Shown: positions 54,950-64,000 of the stretch, in pieces
How the letters are laid out: every line of letters begins with the position of its first letter
Numbering within the stretch: the first letter of the stretch is position 1
Assembly: GCA_011947345.1 (NCBI GenBank)
Contig: JAAVTG010000688.1
Location: 248,001-312,000 of the forward strand
DNA from: Phytophthora quininea
Taxonomy: Eukaryota; Oomycota; Peronosporomycetes; Peronosporales; Peronosporaceae
Direction: 5' to 3'
DNA: 64,000 nucleotides
Translations under genes and position numbers: made by a program
The notes under the pieces: model-generated
The model's input: only the letters and a program-made list of their open reading frames with translations
Databases searched by the model: none
Told to the model about the DNA's origin: nothing

Positions 54950-57900
54950 ATGGCGTTCCAAGCTCGCTGGCGCGAGCTAAAGAAGGATGACTGGACCTCC
55001 AAGCGGCCTAAAGGTCTTTCAGTCGACTTCACGTATCTGAAGCCCAGCAAGACAGTGAAGGACATCGAAGGAGAAGACGTTTTCGTTGGCGAAGAAGCAC
55101 TGATGAAGTATTTGGACAAGATTGACCTTGGTAATTCTGCGTACTGTATTGGTGGTTGTCAGTTATACTTACTGATCGTGTTATTTGAGCAGATGCGCTG
55201 CGGGCGAAAAAAGGCGCGGCGCGAAGGATCCGCTCATGCCGCGCGACGTCGAAATGTTGCAAAAGCTACGAAATGCAGAACATCCGTGGCAGAACGTACG
55301 TATATTTCACGCTGAATGGTTCGTATGGGGTTTCTCCTAATCCTTGTGTACTTGTGTTTTAGCTTGCCGCGTCGACAAACTGGTCGAGAGCCTGCCACAT
55401 GTCGGTACGCCACCCAGGACGCGCCAATCCTTGACCCCGCATCGTCTTCAGAGCCTGTGTTGACCCCAACGCCAAGCGCGCCACAGGATCAGGCAGTCCT
55501 GCAAGTTGTTTCCCCAAATCATACAACGTTTTTGCCAGATAGCGACGGCGAACAGTCCCGTGCAAGCCCCGCAGGTAATATCTTGTATGGTACAAGTTTG
55601 TATTTGTCTAATCATGTATGTGGCATTCTAATGTGCACTAGGTGTATCTCTCAGTCCCAGAAACCTCGATCCAGATTTTGAGGAGGCATCGGACGACTCA
55701 GATGACGCCAACGAAGATGGCAAGCAGTCTGAAAGAAATGCCGAACGAGCTGTGCTTGATGAAGAATCGAAGGAGGATTTTCTATTCGATGCCCAGTCTC
55801 CCACAGGTGAGTTAAACGTGTATGTACATGTTACGGTTGGAGCTAACGTGTATTTTACCTTTATGCTATATCTAAAGAAGTCAATCATATCGAGGCTAAC
55901 GAAGACCCAAGTAACTATGCGGGGTTTCAATCGGACGCTGAGAACGATGATGGCGACGATGAAGATGATCCTGTTGAAACCGTTGAACCTGGGGTGATCC
56001 ACCTACCTGTTCCGCCTGAAATGCGGTTTGATGAGAGCCTGTTGTCGTCCCTCGGCGGCATGGCGAACGTTGCGGCTGGTGCCGTACCAGATGCATTTTG
56101 AAGGACCTAGGCGTGAATGGCTGGTCGGACTTAGCGACGCACACGCCGTACGATTACTTGCAAGAGTCGTACGAGGCCCGATCACCTGACGCTATGCCCC
56201 AAGATTACCCGGGACTATACAATGGCGACTCGGGGCCAACTCCATGGGCTCTAGACGCTGCTTCAACTCCGTCAGGAGCATTCTTCTGTTTCTTACAGCC
56301 GCAGTTATGGGAGCATATTGCTGCGGAGACCAATGATTACTTTGAGGCGAGTGTTGACGAGCGCGTTGGAGGCCAACACGCTAAACAACTCAAGCGAAAG
56401 CTCAAGCACCCTGAGTTCAAGGTCAAGTCGCGTGATGCCATACGCGAGGACGTGTTGAAGGCCCAACCAATCGAGGCGAGAGAGCTCTGTGTCTTTTAGG
56501 CCTATTGATAGCACGGTCTATCGTTCCTAACAAGGAAAAACTTGCCCATCATTGGAAAATGAGGGATGAAGGTGCCATACCGCGAGGTTGCTTCGGGCGC
56601 TTCATGGTGCGCGACCGGTTCATGCATATCTCGCGAAATCTACATTTCAGCCGGAACGATGACCCAAGGGCCGCGACGGATCGCGCCTGGAAACTCCGTC
56701 CTGTTGTTGACGCACTTCAAGATCGCTTTGCGGCTGGGTATACGCCGCCTGCCATCATGGCATTCGACGAGGCGATGCTGCCTTCGCGCTCGACGTTCAA
56801 CCGGATGCGCGTTTACATCAAGGACAAGCCCCACAAATGGGGCACCAAGCTGTTCATGTTATGCTGTTCTCATACGGCCTACTGCATTCGGTGAGTGTCA
56901 GGTGTGTCTTCGGGCACGCCTGCTTTTTTTTGACGTCTAAGTTTTGTTATCGTGTATGGTCCGTACTAACGCAATAGTATATTGTATGATACAGATTTGA
57001 AGTATACTGCGGAAAAAAGAGAGCAGGCCAGACAAGTTCGACGGATTACAAGTCCGGTCCTGCCGCAGTAGTGCGCAATCTGCAGCAAGTCTTCGGTCCT
57101 ACAGCCCCACCCACTGGCGAGATGAGACTCGTCGTGATGGATCGATTCTACTCGTCGGTGTCATTGTCGCTGCAGCTCCTGACAATGGGCTTTTACTAAA
57201 TTGGCACGGTTAGGACGGATCGCAAAGGACTGAGTACGCAGTTGATTCCTAAGAAGAAGGAAGGGGACAAGAAGAAGCCGCCGAAGATACCGAAGAACAG
57301 ACGGAAGAACATCGAACGGGGTACGTTCATTGTGGCTAAAGCCTTGCAGGTTCCAGAGATGCGAGTGTTGCGGTGGTGGGACACACGAGCCGTGCATATG
57401 TTGAGTACTGGCGGTAGCGTGCAGCCTGACCGCATTGTCCGACGCGACACGATGACAGGAGAGCAGCAGGAAGTGGCTTGCCCTCGTATCGTCAAAGATT
57501 GTCAGACGTACATGGGGGGAGGGGCGTGGACGTGCACGACCAGCTGCGCCTCCAAAGGTAGTGGTGCTATCTTGTATGTACATGTTAGAGGTATTCTAAT
57601 CGTGTATATTACATGCTACAGGTACTCGCCGCAGCTTTGCATCAAGTACAAGAAGTACTACAAGGGGCTATTTCTTGGCCTCGTCGACGTGGCGTTTCTC
57701 AACGCTTTCATCGTCTTCAATACTGCCCGTGCAAATTCCAGTCTTCCCAAGTTCAGCCACGTGAAAGTTTTGAAACAGCTTCATATCGAGCTGTGTCAGC
57801 TCCGGGATGAAGACTGGGAAGCACTCATAACTAACGAGAGCTTTCAAGCGACACCGTCGAACTCGTGTAACGCAAACATCGGCCGTCGTATGAACCACAA

Positions 57901-58355
57901 GCCCCTTCAAAACGATGAGTGGAGATCTGGAAACAATAACCAAGGCCGGAAGCGCCGAACACGAGCATGCAAGGTGTGCTCGCTTCTCAAGGGCAGCAGT
58001 AACGCTCGCGGTGGCGATTCTTCTACGTACTGCAGTACGTGTAAGTTGCAAAATGCGCCAAAAACCTATGGCATGGCGTGTGTTCCTGTGTGAGAAGAAG
58101 CGCCACACGATCACGGGCGAGCTTCGTTCCTGCTTCGACATCTGGCACAAGTGCTGGGCAAATGGAAACATGGCACCTGCACCGACGCGCGGGGAAGCGA
58201 TCGATCCGCGCACGAGCTCCGGCGCAGCGCCAAGCCGAAGTCGATGGAGAAGAGGGGGCAGGAGCGGCGGGAATGCAAATGATGAACCCACGGGGGCTGG
58301 CCCACAGCCGCCGAAGCGGGCCCGTCGCCTACTCGACGAGTCAGCGTCTGATTGA
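54950..58355 (+). pseudogene. piggyBac transposase gene with introns
   Basis: Starts at ATG 54950 (MAFQARWRELKKDDW). Probable introns: gtaattc to gcag (about 55132-55192), gtacgta to ttag (about 55297-55361) and later ones, e.g. gtgagtg to the end near 56992 and gtagtgg to acag near 57558-57620. The DDE_Tnp_1_7 core shows RNLHFSRN, WKLRPVV, IMAFDEAMLPSRS (first Asp), VVMDRFYSS (second Asp) and the VDVHDQ segment (third Asp, across a frame change in GGGGGG). The C-terminus has a Cys-rich finger (KVCSLLK, YCSTC, CFDIWHKC). A TAA at 57197-57199 interrupts the core (GFY-stop-IGTVRTD). Other breaks, such as a missing T near 56497, fit homopolymer under-calls. Confidence 0.8.
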
Positions 58356-58654
58356 ACAGCTGATGGCGACCCTCCATTACTATTGAGTTTCAGTATAGCA
58401 AAATATCACGCCATTCTGATCAGTTGCAAATGCTTGTTCTGATGCTATTATGTACTTCCTGCTCACGGCTGTGTTCATCGATGCAGTGGCTCGATCACGC
58501 GCTCGCACCGGTTTTGATGCACCACATACATGTTTTGAACGCAAACATGTATTTTTGACTGCCGAATTATGAACCATACACGATACCGAGGGTCTCCTCT
58601 CTCGACGTTTAGGTTTAGCTCTAGTCTGTCCACTATACAAGTTACGGAAACATA

Positions 58655-58656
58655 TA
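58655..58656 (+). repeat. Tc1 TA target duplication, left
   Basis: TA directly before CACTCCGCG; partner TA at 60230-60231. Confidence 0.8.
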
Positions 58657-58894
58657 CACTCCGCGACAGGATGGATCGGCCACCCACGTCGGTGGCCGTA
58701 ACTTCGTCAATTTTAGGAGTTGGAGGGCGCTATTTAGATATGTTTTAGAGGTAATTTAGGGTAAGGCGGTGTTTGTACTAACGAGCAAGAATTGGCAGTC
58801 TATCGAGTGGCTAGCATAGAGAGCTACGGTTTTCGCACTACGACAGATTAGATCGGCCACCTCCACCATACAAAAATCAAGTATATTTGTACCT
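58657..58894 (+). repeat. Tc1 left terminal inverted repeat
   Basis: 238 bp, from CACTCCGCG to TTTGTACCT. Its inner end overlaps the transposase stop codon. Confidence 0.9.
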
Positions 58895-59919
58895 CAATAA
58901 TGGGTCCTATTTCCTTTCTTATCGAGAACTTCTAGGCATCGGCGTGGCATGGACTCGATTAGCGACTCCAGCAGAGCGGTGGGTATTGAATCCCACGCCT
59001 CAAAGAGCGCAGCAGTAAGCTCTGCTACGCTATCAAACTGTTTTCCATTATTATATACCCTTCTACTCATAATAGACCACAAGTTTTCTATGGGGTTCAG
59101 GTCTGGAGACTTGGACGGCCAGTCTAATACCTGAACTTCTTGCTCTTGAAAAACTCTTTTGTGCGCTTGGACGCGTGAATGCTTGCATTGTCCTGCTGAT
59201 AGATGTAGTCCGTCCCATAGTTTAGATGCGCGAAGGGGAGAAGAAACTCAGAGACAGCGTAGATATAATCTTCTGAGTTTTGTCTCCCCTTCAGCACAAC
59301 TAGCTGCGACTTTCCGTGCTTAGAAAACGCGGTCCAAACCATCACAGAGCCCCCTCCTGCTTGCCGCCTCTTGGTTTGCCGGGGATGCTTTCTTAGGTCC
59401 CTCCAGTAGTGCTGAAAGCCGTCGGGGCCGTCTAGGTACCACTTCTTCTCGTCTGAGAAGATGATGGTGTTCCAAACGACCCCGGCGTCTTTCCGCACTA
59501 GCATGGCACCGGCCCATGCCTTACGGGCAGCCATGTCCTCGGGCTTAAGAGGCAATGTGTTCTCCATCTTTGTGTACACCAACCAGTCCACCCTAGAGAG
59601 GGTTCGCTGGATGGTGCGCACCGAGACGGAGAGCTGCAGCTCGGCCTTGAGCTTGGCGGCCGAGAGCTGGCCCTTGGACGCTTCGCGCACTAGGCGCCTC
59701 GTTTCGCGGTCCGTAAGGGCAGGAGGGGGCCTGGGCGCTTGAGTAGTGGAGGGAGGGGTGGAGCGATAACGCGGCCGACTGTGTCTCGGCTTCGCTCCGT
59801 CAGCAGCGCGATGTCTCGGGCGCTCACGCCGGCTTCATGCAGGCCTTGAATTCTACCCCGCTCATGCTCAGTGAGGCGGGGCTTCTTTAGGTGGGGCGGG
59901 GCTTCTTCGTGCGTGGCAT
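58894..59919 (-). CDS. Tc1 transposase (DD34E)
   Basis: ATG at 59919 (MPRTKKPRP) and TGA at 58894-58896, about 342 codons. N-terminal helix-turn-helix region (LTEHERGRIQGLHEAG, VSARDIALLTERS), linker, then the catalytic domain: FSDEKKWYLDGPDG (first Asp), QQDNASIHASKRTK (second Asp) and WPSKSPDLNPIENLW (Glu). Counting residues gives 34 between the second Asp and the Glu, as in Tc1. Three frame changes (about 59890, 59757 and 59155) each equal one missing base in a C or A run. There is no substitution stop. With near-identical TIRs this copy is probably autonomous and the breaks are sequence errors. Confidence 0.88.
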
Positions 59920-59991
59920 CTTGTGCAATGAGTGAAAAGAGCGCCTGACACCACTCGTTGTCTAGTGTAGAGTTACTGAGATGCTATCATT

Positions 59992-60229
59992 AGGTACAAA
60001 TATACTTGATTTTTGTATGGTGGAGGTGGCCGATCTAATCTGTCGTAGTGCGAAAACCGTAGCTCTCTATGCTAGCCACTCGATAGACTGCCAATTCTTG
60101 CTCGTTAGCACAAACACCGCCTTACCCTAAATTACCTCTAAAACATATCTAAATAGCGCCCTCCAACTCCTAAAATTGACGAAGTTACGGCCACCGACGT
60201 GGGTGGCCGATCCATCCTGTCGCGGAGTG
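59992..60229 (-). repeat. Tc1 right terminal inverted repeat
   Basis: 238 bp, inverted copy of 58657-58894 with one base difference. Confidence 0.9.
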
Positions 60230-60325
60230 TAGAACTTTATATTATAACCCTTCCCGCACGTACACGTTAGAGATCCTCGAGGCCTTAGTGCAAATAGGGT
60301 ACGGTACAACTCCGGTCTCAAGGGG

Positions 60326-60329
60326 TTAA
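60326..60329 (+). repeat. piggyBac TTAA target duplication, right
   Basis: TTAA directly after CTCAAGGGG. Confidence 0.8.
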
Positions 60330-60580
60330 AAGGCTAAAACTCCAAAATGTAATCTACCATTTGGTACAGAACACTTCAGCAGCTCCCCTTCCAGGTTCAG
60401 CTGAGCCAGTGCACACGGCCCTGCGAGCATGACAATAGGCAGTGCTACTCAGCGAGCGCTTGCGCGTGCTTCTGCTAAAACCATCCGGACTGGATTCCAT
60501 TCCAGTCAGGTACAATCTTTCCTTACGAACTGTGACATTCCCCTGGGACTCACAGGCCTGGGCAAGCAGTTCCGATTGAC
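60330..60580. other. Spacer between piggyBac and membrane gene copy 3
   Basis: No gene seen. Homology to the other membrane-gene copies begins abruptly at about 60583 (gctattttctgccgcc). Confidence 0.5.
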
Positions 60581-60627
60581 GTGCTATTTTCTGCCGCCGT
60601 TTCACGACTGGGGCAGCACGAAGAAGA

Positions 60628-62407
60628 ATGTCAGCGACCCAGGTGCACCCGTTGGTCCGCCAGGCAAGTGCGTCCTCCAAGAGAGCGAGTTACCTTCAGA
60701 GAGCGTTTTCGCAGCTTGATCACAAATGGAGCGACATCCAAGTGGGTCGGCAGGGAAAGTACTCGATCGAACGCCTCGAAAGTCTGCAGCTCTACAGCCA
60801 AACGACGTCCAAAATCCGCGTATTTCTAGTGTGTTTTCTCACCCCAGCGCCGGCCTTGCTGGTCAGCGTGCTTTTAGAATGTCTACCTTTGCGTCCTCCA
60901 TCGGACGGGTGGAGAGCAAATTGGGTTTTGTGGGTCCGTCTCAGTACAATGGCTTTCATACTAAACATCAGTGCAACTTCCATGTTGAACCAAATTGTGC
61001 CAGCGCTGCTCCTAACGACAAAGAAAATTGTACTGATCGCTGTAGGCACGACCGCTGGTTTCACGGGATTTTTATCGCGCTGGCGAGTACGATTGGGTTT
61101 CCGGTGCCGTTCATGTTTCAGCTCGGATTCTTTCCAAGTATGATTTTCATGGCGGTGATGTTGGCCCTCGTGTTGGGAAAGGAACCGTTTACGCGTCGCT
61201 CACCGTGTCGACAACGCTTGAGCATCTTCCACGACTGTTTAGCTGCTAACGGGTTGGTGATTGCAATGTTTCCCATCCTGAAAGTTCTCTACGATCACGT
61301 TCCAGCGAGATATCAAGCACCTGCTACGTTATTACTCGTGATGTGGAAATTCGCAGCGAAAACGTTCATGGTGCGCTCAACGAGGCAGTTAGAGGACTAC
61401 ATGCCGCAGATGGTGGCCTTTGTTGTGGATTTCTTCAGCTCGCTTTTCGTGTCCGTGTGCATGTACAGCTCATCTTCCCTCAGTGTATCAGCGCTGGTCA
61501 TAGCTGTCGACGTCCTGCAATCTGGTCTGGAGTTTCGAGAGGTCCGTATGAATGCTAAATCACTGTACGCTTTGGTGCAAAACTCGAGACATCACGGTGT
61601 GAACGATGAAGTTGATAAGCAAGCAGACCAAATGGTCTTGTTAGATTTTCTTCTCGCCATTACTAGAAACCCGAAAGCATATACAGCAGGGGACCTGGCA
61701 GGCATTCGACTCTGGGCTTGTCTACCTCATCATCTTCCTCAAGAGCGCTTAGAAGCCTTGAAATCTGTCGAAAAGCTCAACTTGCAACACCATGCTCCAC
61801 TCATAACCGACTGTCCTCCCGAACAGAAGCGTCTACCTCAACGCGTAGACGTTAGGCCACTTGGGGACCCAATGCGACCCAATCGGAATAATGCTTCCAA
61901 CAGCTCGACCCAGTCAATACGCGGCGCTGACAATTTGGTGACTCAAGGACTACAGACATTATTTCACTGCGAGTATCTTGGTCTCGTCGAATACGTCGAA
62001 TGCGCTATTCCGCTCATGTATGTGGTGTACAAGTCCGTACTACACGTGCTTCCAAACGCAGTATACTACCCAGGAGGCGCAGGAAGTTGGAACATTGTTG
62101 CAGTGGGAAACATTTTGCTCTATTCTTTGCTTGAAGTCGGCACTTTTGTGGCGTTCAACAAGCTACTGCAGCGCAAGTTCGCTTTCTCCCCGTTGTACCA
62201 GGTTGCCTTTGTTCTGGAGAACCAATTTGTGTTTGTCCAGGCAGCATTGTGTTTTACGTGCTTTTGTTTGCTGTCATACGAGCTCGAACATTTTGGTACG
62301 CCTTGCTTTCTGAACGTTATCAGTTCGTTAGTGCTGATTGAGATGCTCTTTTGTTTCTAGGTGCGGACTTTACTCTTCGCTTCCAGTGGCTACACCACAA
62401 TTCGTAG
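60628..62407 (+). CDS. Multi-spanning membrane protein family, copy 3 (most complete)
   Basis: ATG at 60628 (MSATQVHPLVRQ), intron 62296-62360 (65 bases, gtacgc to ctag), last exon ending FQWLHHNS and TAG at 62405-62407. About 571 residues. Hydrophobic segments: FLVCFLTPAPALLVSVLLE, WVLWVRLSTMAFILNI, IVPALLLTTKKIVLIAVG, GFPVPFMFQLGFFPSMIFM, MVAFVVDFFSSLFVSVCMY, and three more between about residues 420 and 540. The only frame change is at cGGGATTTTT near 61070, also present in copy 2. The frame upstream of it encodes a hydrophobic helix, and the frame downstream another, so one base is missing from GGG or TTTTT. Function unknown; no signal peptide or enzyme motif. Confidence 0.78.
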
Positions 62408-62542
62408 TATCGGTTGCTCATTATTGGCGCTCCAGGTGTAAAGGTTAATATGGACGACTGGGTTGCTTGGACGCACTGCAGCCAAAGGTCATAATGACAA
62501 GAGCGCTTATCTCTTCGACACGAGTAAATTACATCAATATCG

Positions 62543-63091
62543 CTAGTGAACCAACGGCTTCAGCGGCGCCGCCCTCGTCTGGTCGTCGATTACCTGCTCG
62601 CGAATGTTGTCCGGCACAGCGCCAATAACGGAGCTACAATAGCGAACAAAAAACACATCTGTTAGAACCAGAAAGCCGTCTGCAATCCTTAATCGGTTGC
62701 CATACATGTTGTCTCCGCGCACAATGTAGAGCCCCAGCTCCACGGCCTCCACGGGCTCCTTGAGCGAGTAAACGCGCTCAAAACTGTCGTCCAGAATCAC
62801 GTTTACGCACTGGTCGAAGCCCTTGAGCACGCCCTGCGATTGTACACAGTCAATGCCAGTCCACAGCAGCCGCTACTGATTGGTCTACGCACGATGATAT
62901 TGCGGCCGTCGTTGGTGATGACGGAGATCGTCTCTGTAGATTCACACGGCAGGAAATAGACAGCAACACCACCACAGTTAGAAGTTCCATCGTCTCCGCT
63001 AGATGAAGATGTCCTTGGTAGTGTTTAGGACGCCCTCCACCCCACGCAACAGCCACGTACGGTTCATCATCTCCTGCAGATACGTCGCCAT
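62543..63091 (-). CDS. LSM8: U6 snRNA-associated Sm-like protein LSm8
   Basis: Four exons: 63091-63061, 62933-62893, 62833-62706 and 62633-62543; introns of 127, 59 and 72 bases, all GT-AG. The product, about 96 residues, matches LSm8: MATYLQEMMNQTISVITNDG, then the Sm1 core GVLKGFDQCVNVILDD, ERVYS, and the Sm2 core LGLYIVRGDN, then SVIGAVPD and a C-terminal tail. LSm8 is the subunit that defines the nuclear LSm2-8 ring, which binds the 3' end of U6 snRNA for splicing. Frames join exactly across all introns without errors. It is transcribed divergently from the coiled-coil gene 92 bases away. Confidence 0.93.
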
Positions 63092-63183
63092 CTTGGTCGA
63101 AATTGCCGCCGTTACAACCTGACCAATCAGCGATTTAACCCTTTCACGACCAGAGTTAAATCCGGCCGCTTACAATTGCAGCC
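63092..63183. promoter_or_regulatory. Shared divergent promoter with CCAAT box
   Basis: Only 92 bases separate the LSm8 ATG and the start of the coiled-coil gene. A CCAAT motif (gaccaatcag, about 63120-63129) lies near its middle, a common feature of bidirectional promoters. Confidence 0.5.
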
Positions 63184-63638
63184 ATGGGCAGCCAGACGTC
63201 GCGCATGGTGCGCGAGATCGTCGAGGACTCGTCGTACATCCTCCGACAGACCAACCGCGCCACGTACGAGCGCAGCCGAGCGGCCCGCGAAGAGGTTCAG
63301 AGCAAACTACACGAGCTGCGCAAGCTCAACGAGGAGCTGCTGCAGTCCAAAGAGACGGTGGCGCAGCGGTCCGAGGTCTTCCGCAGCTTCCAGAGCAACA
63401 TGAGCGAGCAGAAGAAGCAATTGGACGAGGAGGTAAGTAGTCGATCAAAGTATTGCACCAGTCGAGTGGGAAGCTGACGTCGTTGTTGCTGCGTGTGCAG
63501 GTGGACGGCTTCGTCAAGCAGTTCGAGCTGCCCAAGAGCTATCAGAAGATCGCAGATGCCCATCGAGAGGAGCAGCTCAAGGCCATGAAGGCTGCAGAAA
63601 AGGCGAAAGAGGAACTGACATACAAGAACAGCAAATAG
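63184..63638 (+). CDS. Small coiled-coil protein, probably N-myristoylated
   Basis: Two exons, 63184-63432 and 63501-63638, with a 68-base intron (gtaagt to gcag). About 128 residues. It begins MGSQTSRMVREIVED: Gly2 with Ser at position 6 fits an N-myristoylation signal. Nearly the whole protein is charged alpha-helical coiled coil (YERSRAAREEVQSKLHELRK; AHREEQLKAMKAAEKAKEEL), interrupted by VDGFVKQFELPKSYQKI. I do not recognise the family; a membrane-tethered adaptor is plausible from the composition. Starts at ATG 63184, in good context (gcagccATGG). Confidence 0.8.
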
Positions 63639-63719
63639 AGACTACAAAATGAAGCTGAGTCGCAGGTTATCGACACAGACATGTGCAAGGGCCTTAGAGT
63701 ACACTTGACGCTCATTGCA

Positions 63720-64000
63720 CTAGACGCAGTGCTGCAGGATCCATGGGTGCTCTAGCACACGTTGCAGCGGTATGCGCTGCTGCGGATCATGGCGAAGGAT
63801 CTTAATCAACAAGTCGCGCGCATCGGCAGACATGCAGCTCGGGAACTTGAGGTCGACGTGGGCGATGCGGCGGTAGGTCTCTTTGGTGTTCTCCGTCTCG
63901 AACGGAGGCGTGCCCGTCAAGAACTCGAACATGAGGATGCCGAGCGTCCACACGTCCACGTTCTCGTCGTGGGGCTTGTTCTCGATCATCTCAGGCGGCA
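63720..64000 (-). CDS. Aurora-type protein kinase, C-terminal part (runs off window)
   Basis: Partial gene entering from the right edge; stop TAG at 63720-63722. The visible 93 residues begin PPEMIENKPHDENVDVWTLG, the APE-like motif and subdomain IX, followed by ILMFEFLTGTPPFE, ETYRRI and then DLLIKILRHDPQQRIPLQRV (subdomain XI Arg) and HPWILQH. P-x-M-I-E-x-x-x-H-D-x-x-V-D-x-W together with PPFE and YRRI are characteristic of Aurora mitotic kinases, which act on spindle and chromosomes. No C-terminal extension is present. ATP-binding and catalytic loops lie beyond position 64000, so activity cannot be judged. Confidence 0.88.
   Translation of the reverse strand, partial: PPEMIENKPHDENVDVWTLGILMFEFLTGTPPFETENTKETYRRIAHVDLKFPSCMSADARDLLIKILRHDPQQRIPLQRVLEHPWILQHCV

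Larger units (their letters stand above)
58657..60229 (-). mobile_element. Tc1-type element, 1,573 bp, complete and recent
   Basis: Bounded by TA duplications. Terminal inverted repeats of 238 bp (58657-58894 and 59992-60229) begin CACTCCGCGACAGGATGG. Comparing them base by base I found one difference (tttgtActaac against tttgtGctaac), so about 237 of 238 match. One transposase gene fills the space between them. The element sits inside the piggyBac element and is therefore younger than it. Confidence 0.92.
54644..60325 (+). mobile_element. piggyBac-like element, 5.7 kb, with nested Tc1
   Basis: Ends with short inverted repeats CCCCTTGAGCCCGAAG (left) and CCCCTTGAGACCGGAG (right, minus strand), flanked by TTAA on both sides, the piggyBac target. 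The interior encodes a piggyBac transposase on the plus strand, and at 58657-60229 a complete Tc1 element is inserted downstream of it. Without the Tc1 insert the element is about 4.1 kb. Confidence 0.85.

Noticed and set aside
38947..63072. Shared gtacggttcatcat between the truncated membrane-gene flank and LSm8
   Set aside because: A 14-base match is expected by chance several times in 64 kb; flanking sequence does not align well.
1..64000. CRISPR arrays, tRNA or rRNA genes, riboswitches
   Set aside because: None seen; the window is eukaryotic nuclear DNA and no cloverleaf or rRNA signature was recognised by eye.

Overview
The window is nuclear DNA from a plant-pathogenic oomycete, most likely Phytophthora or a close relative. 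The evidence: a cellulose synthase with an N-terminal PH domain; a secreted protein with 47 thrombospondin type 1 repeats, matching the zoospore ventral-vesicle adhesin Vsv1; a GH12 glucanase remnant that keeps a textbook oomycete Inr-FPR core promoter; short (59-72 nt, one 127 nt) GT-AG introns; and Helitron, Mutator-like, Tc1/mariner, piggyBac and Ty3/Gypsy remnants.

Layout. 1-12 kb is transposon graveyard: a Helitron 3' end, an Ulp1-like protease with a destroyed catalytic triad, a mariner-like pseudogene and unrecognised repeats. 10-17 kb holds a GH12 gene split by a transposon (8-bp target duplication CGAGTTTC) and then rearranged by a roughly 5.6-kb inversion with one breakpoint inside the transposase; a second, Mutator-like element with 9-bp duplications sits inside the inverted piece. 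17.4-29.4 kb is a conserved gene island: CesA, an ankyrin-repeat gene and Vsv1. 29.9-39.3 kb alternates conserved genes (an unrecognised regulator-like gene, LC8 dynein light chain, a COQ7-like gene) with three copies of a multi-spanning membrane-protein gene; a fourth copy lies at 60.6-62.4 kb. 40-54 kb is again repeats: a decayed Helitron, a truncated Gypsy element, unrecognised ORFs and a dead GH78-like rhamnosidase. A divergent histone H4 gene follows at 54.3 kb. A piggyBac element with TTAA duplications (54.6-60.3 kb) contains a nested, very recent Tc1 element with 238-bp inverted repeats. The right edge is a second gene island: LSm8, a divergently transcribed coiled-coil protein, and the 3' end of an Aurora-type kinase.

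Caution on frameshifts. CesA, Vsv1, the Tc1 transposase, the Helitron helicase and others are broken almost only by single missing bases, mostly in short G/C (or A/T) runs. In CesA and Vsv1 the coding sequence is otherwise intact. I read most of these as homopolymer under-calls in the assembly, not true pseudogenes. Lesions that are substitutions or larger deletions (GH12, GH78, Ulp1-like, mariner-like and MULE remnants) are more likely real.

The host genes do not form an operon or pathway. CesA, Vsv1, GH12 and GH78 relate to wall building, spore adhesion and plant cell-wall attack; LSm8, LC8, COQ7-like, H4 and Aurora are general cell functions. Start sites and exon limits are read by eye and should be checked against transcripts.
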